Origin: Girardinichthys multiradiatus
Lineage: Eukaryota > Chordata > Actinopteri > Cyprinodontiformes > Goodeidae
DNA length: 64,000 nt
Assembly: GCF_021462225.1 (NCBI RefSeq)
Contig: NC_061800.1
Coordinates: 310,001 to 374,000 of the forward strand
Direction of reading: 5' to 3'
The position numbers were made by a program, and so were the translations under genes. Positions 1 through 10,864 of this stretch are shown here, piece after piece. The number at the start of each line of letters is the position of its first letter. Within the stretch, counting starts at the first letter, position 1. A model generated the notes under the pieces. That model worked only from the letters and a program-made list of their open reading frames with translations. It was not told where the DNA came from and made no database searches.

Positions 1-1650
1 TGTTACCATGCCTCTATTTTTCCAATATTGAGCGAATGTATGCACTGTTGCAAATGCATATTGACTATCAGTATAAATAGTTACTTCTTCATCTGCAAAT
101 AGTTTGCAGGTCTCGGTTAGCGCAATTAACTCTGCAGCTTGCGCGGAATATTGTGAAGGTAATTGCTCCGCTTTTAACACTATATCTTTCGTCACCACTG
201 CATATCTTATTTGTGTCTTCCCTCCTCTTTTCTGTAGGAACCATCTACATAGACTATCTTGCCCTGTATCAGGGGTTGATCCTGCAAATCACTTCTTGTT
301 TTTGCTTCTTTTTCTGCTAATTCTTGACAATCATGTTGAATTCCATCTTCAGGTGCGGGTAACAGTGTTGCTGAGTTTAAAGTAGTGCACCTTTCTATAG
401 TTAAGTGTGGTTGTGACAGTAAGGTTGACATGCAGGACAGATGTCTAGCAGGTGATAGAAAGGTCAAATTTGTTTGCAGTAATAATGCTGAAACTGCATG
501 CGGAACTCTTAAAGTCAGTCAGTCATTTTCTACCGCTTATTCCATAGTGGGTCACAGGGGAGCTGGTGCCTATCTCCAGCAGTCTATGGGCAAGAGGCAG
601 GTTACACCCTGGACAGATCGCCAGTCCATCACAGGGCAACACACAAACAACCATGCACACACTCATACACCTAAGGTCAATTTAGAGTGACCAATTAACC
701 TAACAGGCATGTCTTTGGACTGTGGGAGGAAGCCAGAGTACCCGGTGAGAACCCACGCATGCACAGGGAGAACATGCAAACTCCATGCAGAAAAACCCCA
801 GGCCAGGAACTGAAGCCAGGACCTTCTTGCTGCAAGGCAACAGTGCTACCAACTGCGCCACCGTGTGAGTTAAAAGGTGAAATAACACTATTGTGGCACT
901 GACTTCAACTGCCATGGAGGCAGCAATTACAGCTCTCACACAATATGGTTGCGCACACGCAACACTATCTAGTTTTGAAGAGAAATAGGCAATTGGTTTC
1001 ATTTTATCTCCATGTTGTTGAACCAGAACTGAAGTCATAAAATGTCCCTTACAATCTACCATCTGAACAAACGGTTTACTATAGTCTGGTAATGCCAAAG
1101 CAGTACTGGAAACTAGAACTTGTTTTATGTTGGTAAATGCTTCTTCAGCTTCTACACTCCATCTTAGTTCAGACGTCATTTTCAGCTCTTCCTCATACAT
1201 TAATTTGTTCAATGGAGTTACTATTTCTGCATAATTTGGCAACCAGTTTCTACAATAATTAGTTAGTCCAAGGAAGGACATCATTTACTTTTTTGTTACT
1301 GGTTTTGGAACTTGTAATATTGCAGTCTTTCTTTCTTCTACAATTGTGTGTCCCCCTGCGCTAAGATTGTGGCCTAGGTTTTTAACCTCATTTTTACACA
1401 ACTGAAGTTTCTTTTTACTGACTTTGTGTTCCTCTTCTGCTAAATGTTTTAATAATGCTATGGTGTCATTTTTACAGGTCTCCTCATCAGGAGAGGCTAA
1501 TAGCACATCATCAACATATAGTAAACCTGACTACCTCCTGGAGGGTCAAACTTGGCCATACTTGCACTCATTACCTGAGAGTATATAGTTGGACTTTCAC
1601 AGTAGGCTTGAGGTAGTCTGGTATAAGTATATCTTTGTCCCTCAAAGGTA
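1..1650 (-). pseudogene. pol: ERV-1: pol fragment (RT palm/connection and RNase H)
   Basis: Remnant of a retroviral polymerase, read right to left. The 5' part (about 1640-1510) holds the RT palm with a YVDD box at about 1516-1527. It is followed by the palm/thumb region (1506-1285) and the connection region with an SFLGL motif (from 1284). After a SINE interruption comes an RNase H start with a VDGS motif (about 250-207), and an RNase H TDSQ-type motif near 60-80. The reading frame is broken between 1285 and 1506 and by the SINE. Both ends are missing: the left is cut by the window, the right stops at the LINE at about 1650. The layout matches ERV-6 at the other end of the window, but the residues differ enough to be a separate family. 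No LTR belonging to it is visible. Confidence 0.85.
514..868 (-). repeat. tRNA-headed SINE inside ERV-1
   Basis: On the minus strand the repeat starts at about 868 with a tRNA-like head: a GGCGCAGTTGG A-box-like stretch, then a B-box-like GGTTC-type stretch after the 'cctt gcagcaagaagg' segment. It ends at about 514 in a short (TGAC)n tail. The body carries the 'gaacatgcaaactccatgca' phrase that I recognise as widespread in fish genomes. It interrupts the RNase H/connection reading frame of ERV-1. Family name not assigned. Confidence 0.7.
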
Positions 1651-1651
1651 A

Positions 1652-2909
1652 ATGCAAACCAGAACTGACTATCTTTATGACCACTTTTCTGTTATTTTTG
1701 AAAGCATCATCTGCAATGACTCAGTTTGCCAAAGAGACATGATAAGAAAACTTAAGGACGGTGCTGCTGAAACCTTTAACCAGATTTACTCTTCTACCTC
1801 CACTTTGCCCTGTAACACTGTAGATGAGCTGGTAGAAAACTTTCATTCTAAAATCTCAGACATCATTGATTCAATTGCTTCAATTAAAGTGAAAGTTGTT
1901 TCTGGGAAGAAAATGTCTCCATGGAGAAGTGCTCCAACAGTCAGAAGTGAAAAAAAGGAGTGTTGAAAAGCTGAACGCAGGTGGAGAAAGACTGGACTCC
2001 AGGTTCACTATATTAACTATAAAGAGAGACTATACAGATATAACCTACAACTGAAAAATGCAAGAGAATCTTTCTTTTCTGAGATCATCAGTAAAAACAT
2101 TAACAATGCTCCAGCATTATTTGCCACGGTCGACAGGTTAACAAACCCTCCTGTAACTGTAGCATCTGAACTCCACTCTACCAGGACCTGCAATGAATTT
2201 GTTAACTTCTTCACTGAAAAAACCCAAAAGATCAGAGAGGCAGTCAGCACATCCACATCAACTCCAGGACCAATGTTGTCTCCAACTAGAACTGATTTTG
2301 ACTAAATTTCCCAATTTCACCAAATAAACTACAAAATCTTAGAAGAAATCGTACAGCAACTAAACTCTTCTTCCTGCTGTCTCGATGTTTTACCCACAGC
2401 TTTCCTTCAGAAAGTTTTACCTGTAATAACATCTGATTTAACACAAATAATAAACACGTCCCTTTTGTCAGGTGTTTTCCTCCAGGCCCTGAAAACAGCA
2501 ATTATCAAACCTCTATTGAAAAAGAGCAACTTGGACAAGCTGCTACTACAGAACTACAGGCCTATATCAAACCTCCCCTTCATCAGTAAGATAATTGAAA
2601 AATCTGTGTTTCAGCAGTTAAACAACTTCCTAACAACGACCAACCGCTTCGATGTCTTCCAGTCAGGCTTCCTGCTCACCACAGTACAGAGACTGCTCTT
2701 GTCAAGGTGTTCAATGACATCCGTATAAATACAGACTGTGGAAGAACCACAGTGCTGGTAATATTGGACCTTAGTGCAGCATTCGACACTGTTGATTACT
2801 CCATTTTAATAGAGCGCCTGGAAAAGTGGGTCGGCCTTTCTGGATTGGAACTCGATTGGTTAAATCCTACTTGAAGGACAGGGACTTTTTTGTGTCAAAA
2901 GGTAACTTG
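1652..2909 (+). pseudogene. LINE-A, 5' portion: non-LTR reverse transcriptase fragment
   Basis: Coding remnant of a CR1/L2-group (Jockey superfamily) non-LTR retrotransposon. 1652-1966 encodes the linker before the RT. 2465-2728 encodes RT motifs 1-2 with the NYRPISNLPF signature and a QSGF motif, and about 2755-2900 holds the LDLSAAFDTVD catalytic motif and a SYLKDR-like stretch. Several frame changes show it is dead. The reading stops at 2909, where ERV-2 begins, and resumes at 9817. It abuts ERV-1 at 1650, probably because the LINE inserted there with a truncated 5' end. Confidence 0.85.
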
Positions 2910-3263
2910 TGTTGGAGTTGTTTCCCAGAAACTCCTGCGCATTCGTTTGTTTTGGTAAAGCTAAATAACACAGAGTCTGCACAGTTTCTTTTACCCCGGC
3001 CGGAGGAGAGGTGTTCCAGATAAGTCACCAGAACACTTCTGACTTTTCCTCCCCAAAGACAGGGTTTTTATTCAAAAACAAGGCGTGTACAATTACAAAG
3101 AAAAAACACATATTTTTAGCTGAGTGTCTGGTTAAACTCTTACACCTGGCATTCAGCTGTCTGTTCAGACCTTCACAACATTCCTGTTATTCTACTTTTG
3201 GCTGTTATCTGAGACATGTACAGAAATATCTTCACTGGTGCCGGGCTGACCACAGCCAAGTCA

Positions 3264-3298
<35 letters not shown>

Positions 3299-3408
3299 GT
3301 TTTGAGCAATCCACTAAGTTACACAATACATTTTATTTCACACATTATTAAACCTAACTTGAGCATAGCAATGCAGACCCTATTAAGTATTTTAAATATT
3401 TTCCAACA
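2910..3408 (-). repeat. ERV-2 3' LTR
   Basis: 499 bp, starting TGTTGGAG and ending TTCCAACA on the plus strand, so both ends are the usual TG...CA. It matches 9335-9816 almost base for base apart from a longer (CA)n run at about 3267-3296. Confidence 0.93.
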
Positions 3409-3420
3409 TTTCCCCCTTTT
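3409..3420 (-). other. ERV-2 polypurine tract
   Basis: Minus-strand AAAAGGGGGAAA lies directly against the 3' LTR start. This is the expected primer for plus-strand DNA synthesis and fixes the provirus orientation. Confidence 0.85.
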
Positions 3421-3532
3421 GAAGTCAATAAGACTTCACCTTAAAATGCCCACAGATTATATTGGAAGCAACTTTAAATCTTCAGCATGCCTTCCTGCTC
3501 CTCATCATCACCGTCTACCTCTAACAGTGGCA

Positions 3533-3733
3533 TCATGATGGGATGCTGAGAAGCCTTCCCTTATTGATTGCGCGTTTAAACATTTGCTCAGTTTGGCGGC
3601 TGTCAGAGCATGTCTGGAATGGAAGTTCACAAAACAAACCCAAAATCACTGTAATAATGCAAAAAGATATGACACACAAACATCCCATGACCCAACCCTT
3701 AGAGGGTTTTGGTCCTACACTTTGGCTCCCCAT
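3533..3733 (-). pseudogene. env: ERV-2 env N-terminal scrap
   Basis: A 66-codon minus-strand ORF with a strongly hydrophobic segment (about residues 16-33), typical of the signal/leader region of a retroviral envelope precursor. It sits between the integrase remnant and the 3' LTR, where env belongs, but only about 200 bp remain instead of the usual 1.5-2 kb. The assignment rests on position and the hydrophobic stretch, because no surface/transmembrane cleavage site or fusion peptide is left. Confidence 0.45.
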
Positions 3734-4045
3734 GATTATTCCTGGTAATACTTGTGAGTAATATAATCTTTGATACCTGTAAAAAAAGGAATTAATAGAG
3801 ATACAAAAGTTTTAGTTCAGTTTTTTCAGTATTTTACAAGTGGGAGGGAAAACTCTACCACTTTCAGTGAGAGGGAAACTCAATCACTGCCGCCTCTTCT
3901 TCTGATGTTCTTTCTTCTCTTCAGCTCCCAGGTGTAGACTGACCTGGAGCCTTGCGTTCTCACCGCTGGGGATTATTCTGCCCCTTCAGTGGGGTGAGAA
4001 ATCTGATCTTCTTTCCCGGTGTTTCCTCTTAAGTTTTCCTGGACC

Positions 4046-4642
4046 TCAGCGAGGGATCTCTGTCTCTGTACACTGACTCCAGTGGTACCAGGTGTCGCCT
4101 TTACCCTTGAGTCTCACCGCATGTGAGGTTCTTTCTGTGACCTGGAATGGACCGGTCCACCTGGGTTCTGACCACTTCCTTTTGATCACCTTCAGCAGGA
4201 CCCACTGAGCTTCCGAGGTGGTGGTGGAGTTTCTGGTCTCTGGTTCTGCTGGGACTTGTTTAGAGAACGCTGCAACAAGACTGTGGAGAGATCTGTAATA
4301 ATCACGGTGAGACATAGATTGTTCACACTCAGTGAGAAACGGTAACCTTGTTTGTGGGCCTGGAAATGGCCTCCCTATTTGCAGCTCATGTGGGGTCAAA
4401 CCATGCCTCTGATTCACGGAGCCTCTTACAGACATCAAGGCTAACGGCAAGGCTGTGACCCAATTCATTTTGAGGGTCTGATTCATTCTTTCCACCTTTC
4501 CCTGGGACTGTGGATGGTACACTGTCCCAAAGGAATGTTTAAGTCCCAAAAATTTCTCCACTTCTCTGAGCTCCTCGTTTTTTAAGTGGGTGCCATTGTC
4601 TGATCTTATTTTGGCTGGAAAACCATGTCTGTGGTCCCTCAA
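4046..4642 (-). pseudogene. pol: ERV-2 integrase, catalytic core and C-terminal domain
   Basis: Encodes the second half of a retroviral integrase: RSDNGTH (second catalytic Asp), then YHPQSQGKVERMN (catalytic Glu), then the HGLTPHE motif and a C-terminal basic SH3-like part with KWSEPRWTGPFQV. The N-terminal HHCC zinc domain and the first catalytic Asp are missing. They were lost in a deletion that joins this region to the RT connection region at about 4650. Integrase inserts viral DNA into the host chromosome; this copy cannot. Confidence 0.9.
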
Positions 4643-4644
4643 GG

Positions 4645-6012
4645 GGGCTGGCTTCTAAATCTGATCTTATCTTTTCTGTCCTGCTAACCAGCTCTTCACA
4701 TTGATGTGGTTCCTCCTGTGTTATTCCATCTGCCATGTTGATTCCCTCGTGAGTGTAGGTTATGTTGCTGCCTCCAAGATTTTGCTGAGCCTGTGTTGTC
4801 TCAGAGCTGTCATGGTGAAACTTTGAGAGTTCACATATGCCACCACACTGTGAGTTGTTAAAACATTCAGAGGGTGTCCCATCACTAAGTGAGCTGTTTT
4901 TTTTTATTAATTTTGCCAACCCCGCTGCATGTTGCGTGCATTGTGGGTGGTGTTTTTCCATGTTATCCATCATTACTGAAACGTACATCAGCACTCTCCT
5001 CTCCCCCCCTTTTCTCTGAAACAAAATTCCATTTACTGCCAGTTTTGTTACAGAAATATCCAAATAAAATGGTGTGGTGTAGTCTGGGAGCCTAAGTTCT
5101 GCCGCATTGGAGAGAAGCTACTTTAACACAATAAAGGCGTCCTCCGCTTCCTGTGTCCAATTAAGGACATTGTTGAGATTTCGCATGCCCTGTTCTCTGA
5201 CTAGGTCTCTGAGGGGCTGTGTGAGATCAGTGTAACCTGGGATTTAGGTTCTGCTGTAGCCTGTAAGGCCCAAAAATGACCTTGAATCCATGTTTATGCA
5301 GATGTCTCAGCATGAGTTCTGTAGATTGCAAACAGAGCTCCGCTGTGGATGCTGCCAGTAGTACGTCATCCACGTACTGAATTAGAGTCACATTCTGTGG
5401 TAGGGGGCAAGTCTGTAACACATCTTTTCAAAACCTAGTTAAATATACCTGGGGAAAGGGCGAACCCTTGTGGCAGATGGGTGAAGCGCAGCTGCTCCCC
5501 ACAATAGGTGAAAGAAAAAATGTCTCTGCACTCTTCTGCTAATGGCAAACAGAAAAAGCATTAGCTAGATCAATACATGTGTACCACTGATGTGAAGGTT
5601 CAAGGTTGGAGAGAGCAACATAGGGATTAGGGAGAGGAACAGTAGGAGTCACCAGAACTGAATTTATTGCTCTTAAATCATGTGCCATGCGGTATTTTCC
5701 AGTACCTTTTTTCTCTACAGGAAGAATGGGTGTGTTCCATGATGAGGCTGAGGTTTCTAACACACCTGCTGCCTTCAGGCCTTCAATGGTGTCTCTGATG
5801 CCTTCCTGAGCCTGTTGTTTGTGTGGATACTGTGGAACCCAAATAAGCGAGGGAGATGCAACCTGAAAAGAAACTGGGGCACAGGGGGTTAATCCTACAT
5901 CTGTGGGCCCTTCAGCCCATAACTGATGAGGTAAGCTCTGCAAAAGAGCTGCAGCTTTGGGTTGATCTGTTTTTTCTCTTCCAGGATGATGTATGTGCAT
6001 CTCACGCTGCAA
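4645..6012 (-). pseudogene. pol: ERV-2 reverse transcriptase fragments
   Basis: Read right to left. 6012-5539 gives the RT fingers/palm start with an ILPVEKK stretch and the CIDLANAF catalytic motif. 5421-5227 gives the palm with QYVDD. 5063-4645 gives the connection region with GILFQRKGGERRVLMY. At least three frame changes or stops separate the blocks (about 5530, 5430 and 5230-5100). The RNase H core expected after the connection is absent. An RNA-directed DNA polymerase in origin, now clearly inactive. Confidence 0.88.
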
Positions 6013-6542
6013 CAGGACTTCATCAGTAGCTGTACATTTATACAGTATGTGTCTGTGCTCTTAGAATACCTTACATTGGTGACTGAGGTGTCCTGCCAGT
6101 CCCCAGCTGCCAGAGAGCGCTTTACCACTCCTCCCAATTCCTTAGCTTGATGCTCAGGATGCAAAGAAAGAGAAACATGAGGAACAGCTTCATCTGACAG
6201 TAAATACCATTCTGCTTGGTCAGGTGTTAAATCAACTGCTGCAGCCACACCCTCAGGAGCCACATAAATATGTTTGGATGAAATAAACCATGTCCTACCT
6301 TCTACTGTTTCATTAAACAAATCCTGGTACCATTCAGTGTGACAACGGTCATAGAACAGAGTGACATGGGGCGGCGGGTCAGGCGGAGAGGTGTAGGGGC
6401 AGAGACTTTGAATCCAGGGTTTCCACAACTGATACACAGAGAAGATCCTGCTTGGAGGTTCGGTCAGCAGTCCCCAGTAGATGTCAGCATATTCCTCTGC
6501 AATTGGCTGTAAAAAATATTGTCCATGCTGATTTGTCCACAT
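5895..6542 (-). pseudogene. ERV-2 inter-domain region with two H-x-[ST] motifs (2H phosphoesterase-like?)
   Basis: A 215-codon ORF between protease and RT. It carries PHVTL (His codon 6366-6368) and PHVSL (His codon 6177-6179), 63 residues apart, each in a hydrophobic context. Paired H-x-[ST] motifs on beta strands define the 2H phosphoesterase superfamily (LigT, AKAP7, and the 2',5'-phosphodiesterases of some RNA viruses). ERV-6 has the same arrangement at the same place (59704 and 59521), with a shared KELG...DW tail after the second motif. The spacing is shorter than the roughly 80 residues I know from classic 2H proteins, so the fold is an inference. The C-terminal end of this ORF runs out of frame into the RT ORF. 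Confidence 0.5.
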
Positions 6543-6943
6543 GCCAAAGAGGAACCATCTGGAAAAGTTACTGTTAACCTATCAGTACCACACAACACTG
6601 ATGCTCCCAGCTTCACTAATAAGTCTCTGCCCAGCAAATTAACAGGTCTGCTGGGTGAACGCACAAAAGGGTGAGTTACTTTCTGAGTCCCAATCTGAAC
6701 AGGAAGTGGTACAGTCACAGGCAGAATTTGTGCAGCCCCTGAGAAACCCATCACAGAAACAGTCTTGGTAGAGAGCTGTGGTTTGGGAGGTTGCTGTGTT
6801 ACAGTGGAATAAGTAGCTCCAGTGTCCACTAAAAAATTCAGACAATTCTCTCCCACCTTTGCAGGCAACATGGGGTCTGCTGTGCCCATGCTGCCTTGGT
6901 CCTCCTCAGGGGCGTCAGTATGGGCCGTAAGACGGGTGTCCAC
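6464..6943 (-). pseudogene. pro: ERV-2 aspartic protease
   Basis: 159 codons containing the retropepsin active site LVDTGATYS, a flap-like region, and VNLLGRDLL, the second retropepsin motif. The dimeric aspartic protease would cleave Gag and Pol. The domain itself is intact in sequence, but it is separated from gag and from the downstream pol frame by frame changes, so it is not expressible as part of a normal polyprotein. Confidence 0.9.
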
Positions 6944-6993
6944 CCATCTGTGGATACTGGCCCTGCTGGGGTGGTAGAGGTGCCATACCTACA

Positions 6994-7600
6994 TTAGGAG
7001 GGACCGTTACTCCCTGCTGTTACCCCCCAGGTGGGGCAGGTGCGTGCCCAATGTCCAGACTGACAGCAGTGCCCTGCTGGCTCCACCTCTTCCTCTGGGT
7101 GTTCCACACCATCCACCACGACCAGCTGACCACCAACATGCCATCCGCCTCCACGACCGGGGCCACTGTACCTGTAATTATAAAATAAATAGGGTGGTGG
7201 AGGGGGTAACCCCCCTCCTGGCCACTGATCAGTCACAGACATTGGGGTGTGTGCTGCTGGAGATGCAGATGCAGCTGGAGGAACAGGTTGAGCTGCAGCT
7301 AACATTACATTTTCAGTTTTAGCAATTTTTCTCTTATTTAATTTATCTTTGGACTCTTGCAGCTGTAATTTAAGGAGCTGATTCTGTAGGTGCTCTTTCT
7401 CCTCTTTTCTTTTTCTCTGCCTCCTGAGCTGTATGTAAATGGTGAATTAAATGTTTTTCCCGCTTTGTGAAGTCTGCTCCCTGCAAATCAGGATTATTTT
7501 TCATCTTTTGACACATGACAACAGGAACTCCTTTTAATATGGCTTTTTAAACAGCTGTCCCATTCCCATGGCAATACAGTTTGTAATATAATCACTGCTT
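6994..7600 (-). pseudogene. gag: ERV-2 gag remnant (coiled-coil, Pro-rich and nucleocapsid parts)
   Basis: Around 7565-7320 the minus strand encodes a charged Lys/Glu-rich helical stretch. 7305-6994 follows with a proline-rich segment and a damaged zinc knuckle (GHWARTC preceded by a displaced Cys pair). This is the end of Gag just upstream of the protease. The capsid body is not recognisable; either it is deleted or too decayed to read. Confidence is moderate because only the knuckle and the position speak for Gag. Confidence 0.6.
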
Positions 7601-8393
7601 CTACAGTCACTCACACTGAAGTGCAGCCATTCGCAGCCACTCATTTGTAATCTCTTCTCATTCATATGCATAATAAATCCAGTTAGACAAATACGAAAAC
7701 ACAACAGGATAAATAGCTTGTGCGCGTGGAGGGCCTCAAACCCTTCCACTCAGCTGGACTTTTTCAATCTCTCCTGGTCCGACCGCTATGATGCCAAACC
7801 CGGTTTGACACCTAGGAATCAACCCTCCGTTGACTCCCTGGAATTCCTTTTACTTAATCTTATTATTACAGTTTCACCATTTAAGTATCTCAACTGTCTT
7901 CCCTCACCTGCCAGTTCAGGGTCTCGGGGTCCTATCCCTGGCCACTTTGAGGCGTCCCAATCCCTCGGGGAGGCTCTTACTAACCCCAGCCTAAATACCC
8001 CAGTCCTTGTCAGGACTGAGTTTGGATTGCCAAATCCGGAACTTATTTACTTCAACACCGTCACCATTTAAGTATCTTCGGTGAAAAGTATGTTACAGCT
8101 TCAACATTCAAGTATCTCGGCTAAAATTTATCTTGTCTCAATAAACAAATATTTTTACGCAGTATATCATTTCTTTACCGTAATACATTATTTCAACCAA
8201 CAAATATTTTACCCAAAACTGATAAAGACTGTAAATTTAACAGAAAACAGATATCTATTCCACAACACCACCTACACTATTAGCAGGCAAAAGGAGAATA
8301 AATATAGATCTCCTTACCTTTTGCTTTGGGTCGACCCTGTGGTGTTGTAGAACGACGTCTGCCTCGTAGTCAATTAATTATCCTTTAGTTAGT

Positions 8394-8416
8394 GCCAAAT
8401 CTGGGTCACGGCACCA
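8394..8416 (-). other. Second primer-binding site, tRNA-His-like
   Basis: Minus-strand TGGTGCCGTGACCCAGAT closely resembles the tRNA-His primer site used by some vertebrate ERVs. It follows an LTR-like CA end (GCAGACA) with a 2-nt spacer. It lies 900 bp inside ERV-2, whose own primer site is of the tRNA-Trp type. Confidence 0.6.
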
Positions 8417-8418
8417 AC

Positions 8419-9150
8419 TGTCTGCAGGGCGTCTCCCCTTACACACTCTCACCCACTCCGCCTAAAAACGTCTTGTTTTCCCAGGTTATTTCTTCTGTGA
8501 ACAGCTCATGTATTTTATGTGTTTGTGTATTATGTACTTTTCTCTGGAGTCCACTAAATGTCCTCCAAGTCTAACTATTCTTGCTGAATTATCCTATTCT
8601 AGCTCATAGTTTTCTCATGCTGGTCTTGTTACAAATGTCATTTTTAACTCACAGTCATGCTCTCACTGTTACTGGTCTTACAGATTCATACAAACTGTTC
8701 ACAGTAACTTATTTTCTTCACAGGACTTATAGTATGTGCTTTATGTATTATTACATCTGTAATCTGGTTTTATCGAGGCAGAACTCGCATAAAACAGCAT
8801 TCAAACCTTTGTGTTTTTGCCTGGTCTCAGCTTCTGACTCCTTTATACAATGAACAACCTTCCTAGGGACTCTAACCCTATTTTTTAAAGGCCTCAAACC
8901 TCAAGAAAACTGTTTACACTTCGGAGGTCCCCACCCTCCGGGACTTCAACCCAGCAAAATCATGAATTCTCGTCAGAAAACATGTAGAGTTGCCAAACTC
9001 AGGAAACACACTCGGGCCTCGAACCCTTATCTAGAGGGCCTCTAACCCTTTAGTTCAAAAAACATTTCTCATTTTGCTTTTCTTGACCTCTTTTACAGTA
9101 CCATAATGCATTACTTTACACGTGTTAAATTTAGCAGAACATTTCACTTA
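8419..9150 (-). repeat. LTR-like segment inside ERV-2 (right end uncertain)
   Basis: Begins TGTCTGCAGG on the plus strand, right next to the tRNA-His-like primer site. It contains a minus-strand TATA-like TATAAAGG at about 8840-8850. I could not fix its other end or a target duplication. It may be the 5' LTR of a second, older element that contributed the gag-pol body, or part of a long recombinant leader. Confidence 0.4.
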
Positions 9151-9307
9151 CTCAGACATCTGACACCAAGAATTTAGGCCTATCGACAATGCCAAAAGTG
9201 CAAAGTTCGTTTAAATAGGTTTCTGCTTACCTCGTAAGAAGTGCGGGGGTACCTCAGTGTCAGAGTCTTTTGGTGAAGTTCCGATTTAGTCGAAAGTCCT
9301 CCCTTTT

Positions 9308-9331
9308 CCCAAATCACGTCGGGAGTCACCA
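9308..9331 (-). other. ERV-2 primer-binding site, tRNA-Trp type
   Basis: Minus-strand TGGTGACTCCCGACGTGA lies 3 nt after the 5' LTR and matches the 3' end of tRNA-Trp with one extra base. A good splice-donor-like GAGGTAAGC follows about 100 nt downstream. Confidence 0.75.
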
Positions 9332-9334
9332 AGT

Positions 9335-9816
9335 TGTTGGAGTTGTTCCCAAGAAACTCCTGCGTGCTCGTTTGTTTTGGTAAAGCTAAATAACACAGAG
9401 TCTGCACAGTTTCTTTTACCCCGGCCGGAGGAGAGGTGTTCCAGCTAAGTCACCAGAACACTTCTGACTTTTCCTCCCCAAAGACAGGGTTTTTATTCAA
9501 AAGCAAGGCGTGTACAATTACAAAGAAAAAACACATATTTTTAGCTGAGTGTCTGGTTGAACTCTTACACCTGGCATTCAGCTGTCTGTTCAGACCTTCA
9601 CAACATTCCTGTTATTCTACTTTTGGCTGTTATTTTCAGACATGTACAGAAATATCTTCACTGGTGCCGGGCTGACCACAGCCAAGTCAGACACACACAC
9701 ACACCTGTTTTGAGCAATCCACTAAGTTACACAGTACATTTCATTTCACAGATTATTAAACCGAACTTGAGCTTAGCAATGCAGACCATATTAAGTATTT
9801 TAAATATTTTCCAACA
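9335..9816 (-). repeat. ERV-2 5' LTR
   Basis: 482 bp, TGTTGGAG to TTCCAACA on the plus strand; the pair of 2910-3408. The short (CA)n stretch at about 9690-9704 accounts for most of the length difference. Confidence 0.93.
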
Positions 9817-10800
9817 CTTTACATCAGAGACCACAAAAATCACGTGGCGTTCCCCAAGGGTCCATCTTAGGGCCCCTCCTATTCAATATCTACATGCTCC
9901 CCCTAACTCAGATTTTAATAAACAACAACGTAAGTTATCATAACTATGCAGACGACACACAGCTTTACATTACGATGTCACCAGGTGACCATGAACCCAT
10001 TCAAGCGCTGGGTAAATGCTAAAGAAGAAATCAATGGATGGATGTGTCCAAATTTTTTTAATCAAAACAAAACCGTAGTAATAATTTTTGGACCAAAGGA
10101 AGAGCGTTTAAAAGTTAGCACACAGCTTCAGTTAATACAGCTAGAAACCACCAGTCAGGCTGGAAACCTGGGTGTAGTGATGGACTCAGACCTGAATCTT
10201 CAGAGGAACATAAAGACAGTAACAAGGTCGGCCTTCTATCACCTAAAAAACATCTCCAGGATTAAAGGACTAATGTCTCAGCAGAACCTTGAAAAACTAA
10301 TTCATGCGTTCATCTTTAGTAGAATTGATTACTGCAACGGTGTCTTCACAGGTCTGCCTAAAAAGTCAATCAGACAGCTGCAGTTGATCCAGAACGCTGC
10401 TGCCTGCGTCGTCACTAGAACTAAGAAAGTGGAGCACATCAACCCGGTTCTAAAGTCCCTACACTGGCTCCCTGTAGTTCAGAGAATAGAGTTTAAAATA
10501 CTTCTGTTAGTCTATAAATCACTGAATGGCTTAGCACCAAAATACATTACAGACTTGTTGTCAGTGGATCAAACACCCAGACCTCTCAGGTCTTCTGGCT
10601 TAAATCTACTCTGCACAACCAGAACCAGAACCAAACATGGAGAAGCAGCTTTTAGTTCTTATGCTCCACTAATCTGGAATAAACTGCCAGAAAACTGCTT
10701 TAAATCAAGATTACAAACTTATTTGATTAGAGTTTTATTTCATGTACAGCACTTTGAATTGTCTTGCTACTGTCTTGCTATAAATAAACTTGCCTTGCCT
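9817..10800 (+). pseudogene. LINE-A, 3' portion: RT thumb and tail
   Basis: Continues the LINE interrupted by ERV-2. About 9830-9960 carries RT motif 4-5 material (ILGPLLF-like and [12 protein letters not shown], in two frames). 9946-10735 encodes the C-terminal RT region with LIHAFIFSRIDYCNGV and LHWLPVVQRIEFKIL, both typical of fish CR1/L2-group LINEs. It ends in an 'ataaataaacttgcc' tail followed by (TTGCC)n at about 10785-10815, the usual short tandem repeat at the 3' end of such LINEs. Stops near 9950 and 10040 show it is dead. Confidence 0.88.
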
Positions 10801-10864
10801 TGCCTTTCCTTGCCAATATTCAAGTATTTGCTTACAATTTCCATTCAAATTTATGTTTAGACTT

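Larger units (their letters stand above)
2910..9816 (-). mobile_element. ERV-2: degenerate provirus with two LTRs, inserted in LINE-A
   Basis: Flanked by LTRs at 2910-3408 and 9335-9816, with a 4-bp target duplication (CTTG 2906-2909, CTTT 9817-9820, one base diverged). The duplication reads correctly as LINE-A sequence when the provirus is removed. On the minus strand the order is LTR, tRNA-Trp-type primer site (9331-9308), leader, gag remnants, protease, a twin-histidine domain, RT, integrase, a scrap of env and a polypurine tract (3420-3409). Most of env, RNase H and the integrase zinc domain are gone. The two LTRs differ by small indels (499 versus 482 bp; the longer has an expanded CA repeat), so it is not a very recent insertion. 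Confidence 0.93.

Noticed and set aside
3267..3296. Tandem repeat that could suggest a CRISPR-like array
   Set aside because: Simple (CA)n microsatellite inside an LTR; no spaced repeats anywhere in the window resemble CRISPR.
9436..9943. Plus-strand ORFs in the ERV-2 LTR, repeated at 3011-3538
   Set aside because: Both are antisense readings of the two LTR copies; the repeated protein sequence only reflects the LTR duplication.
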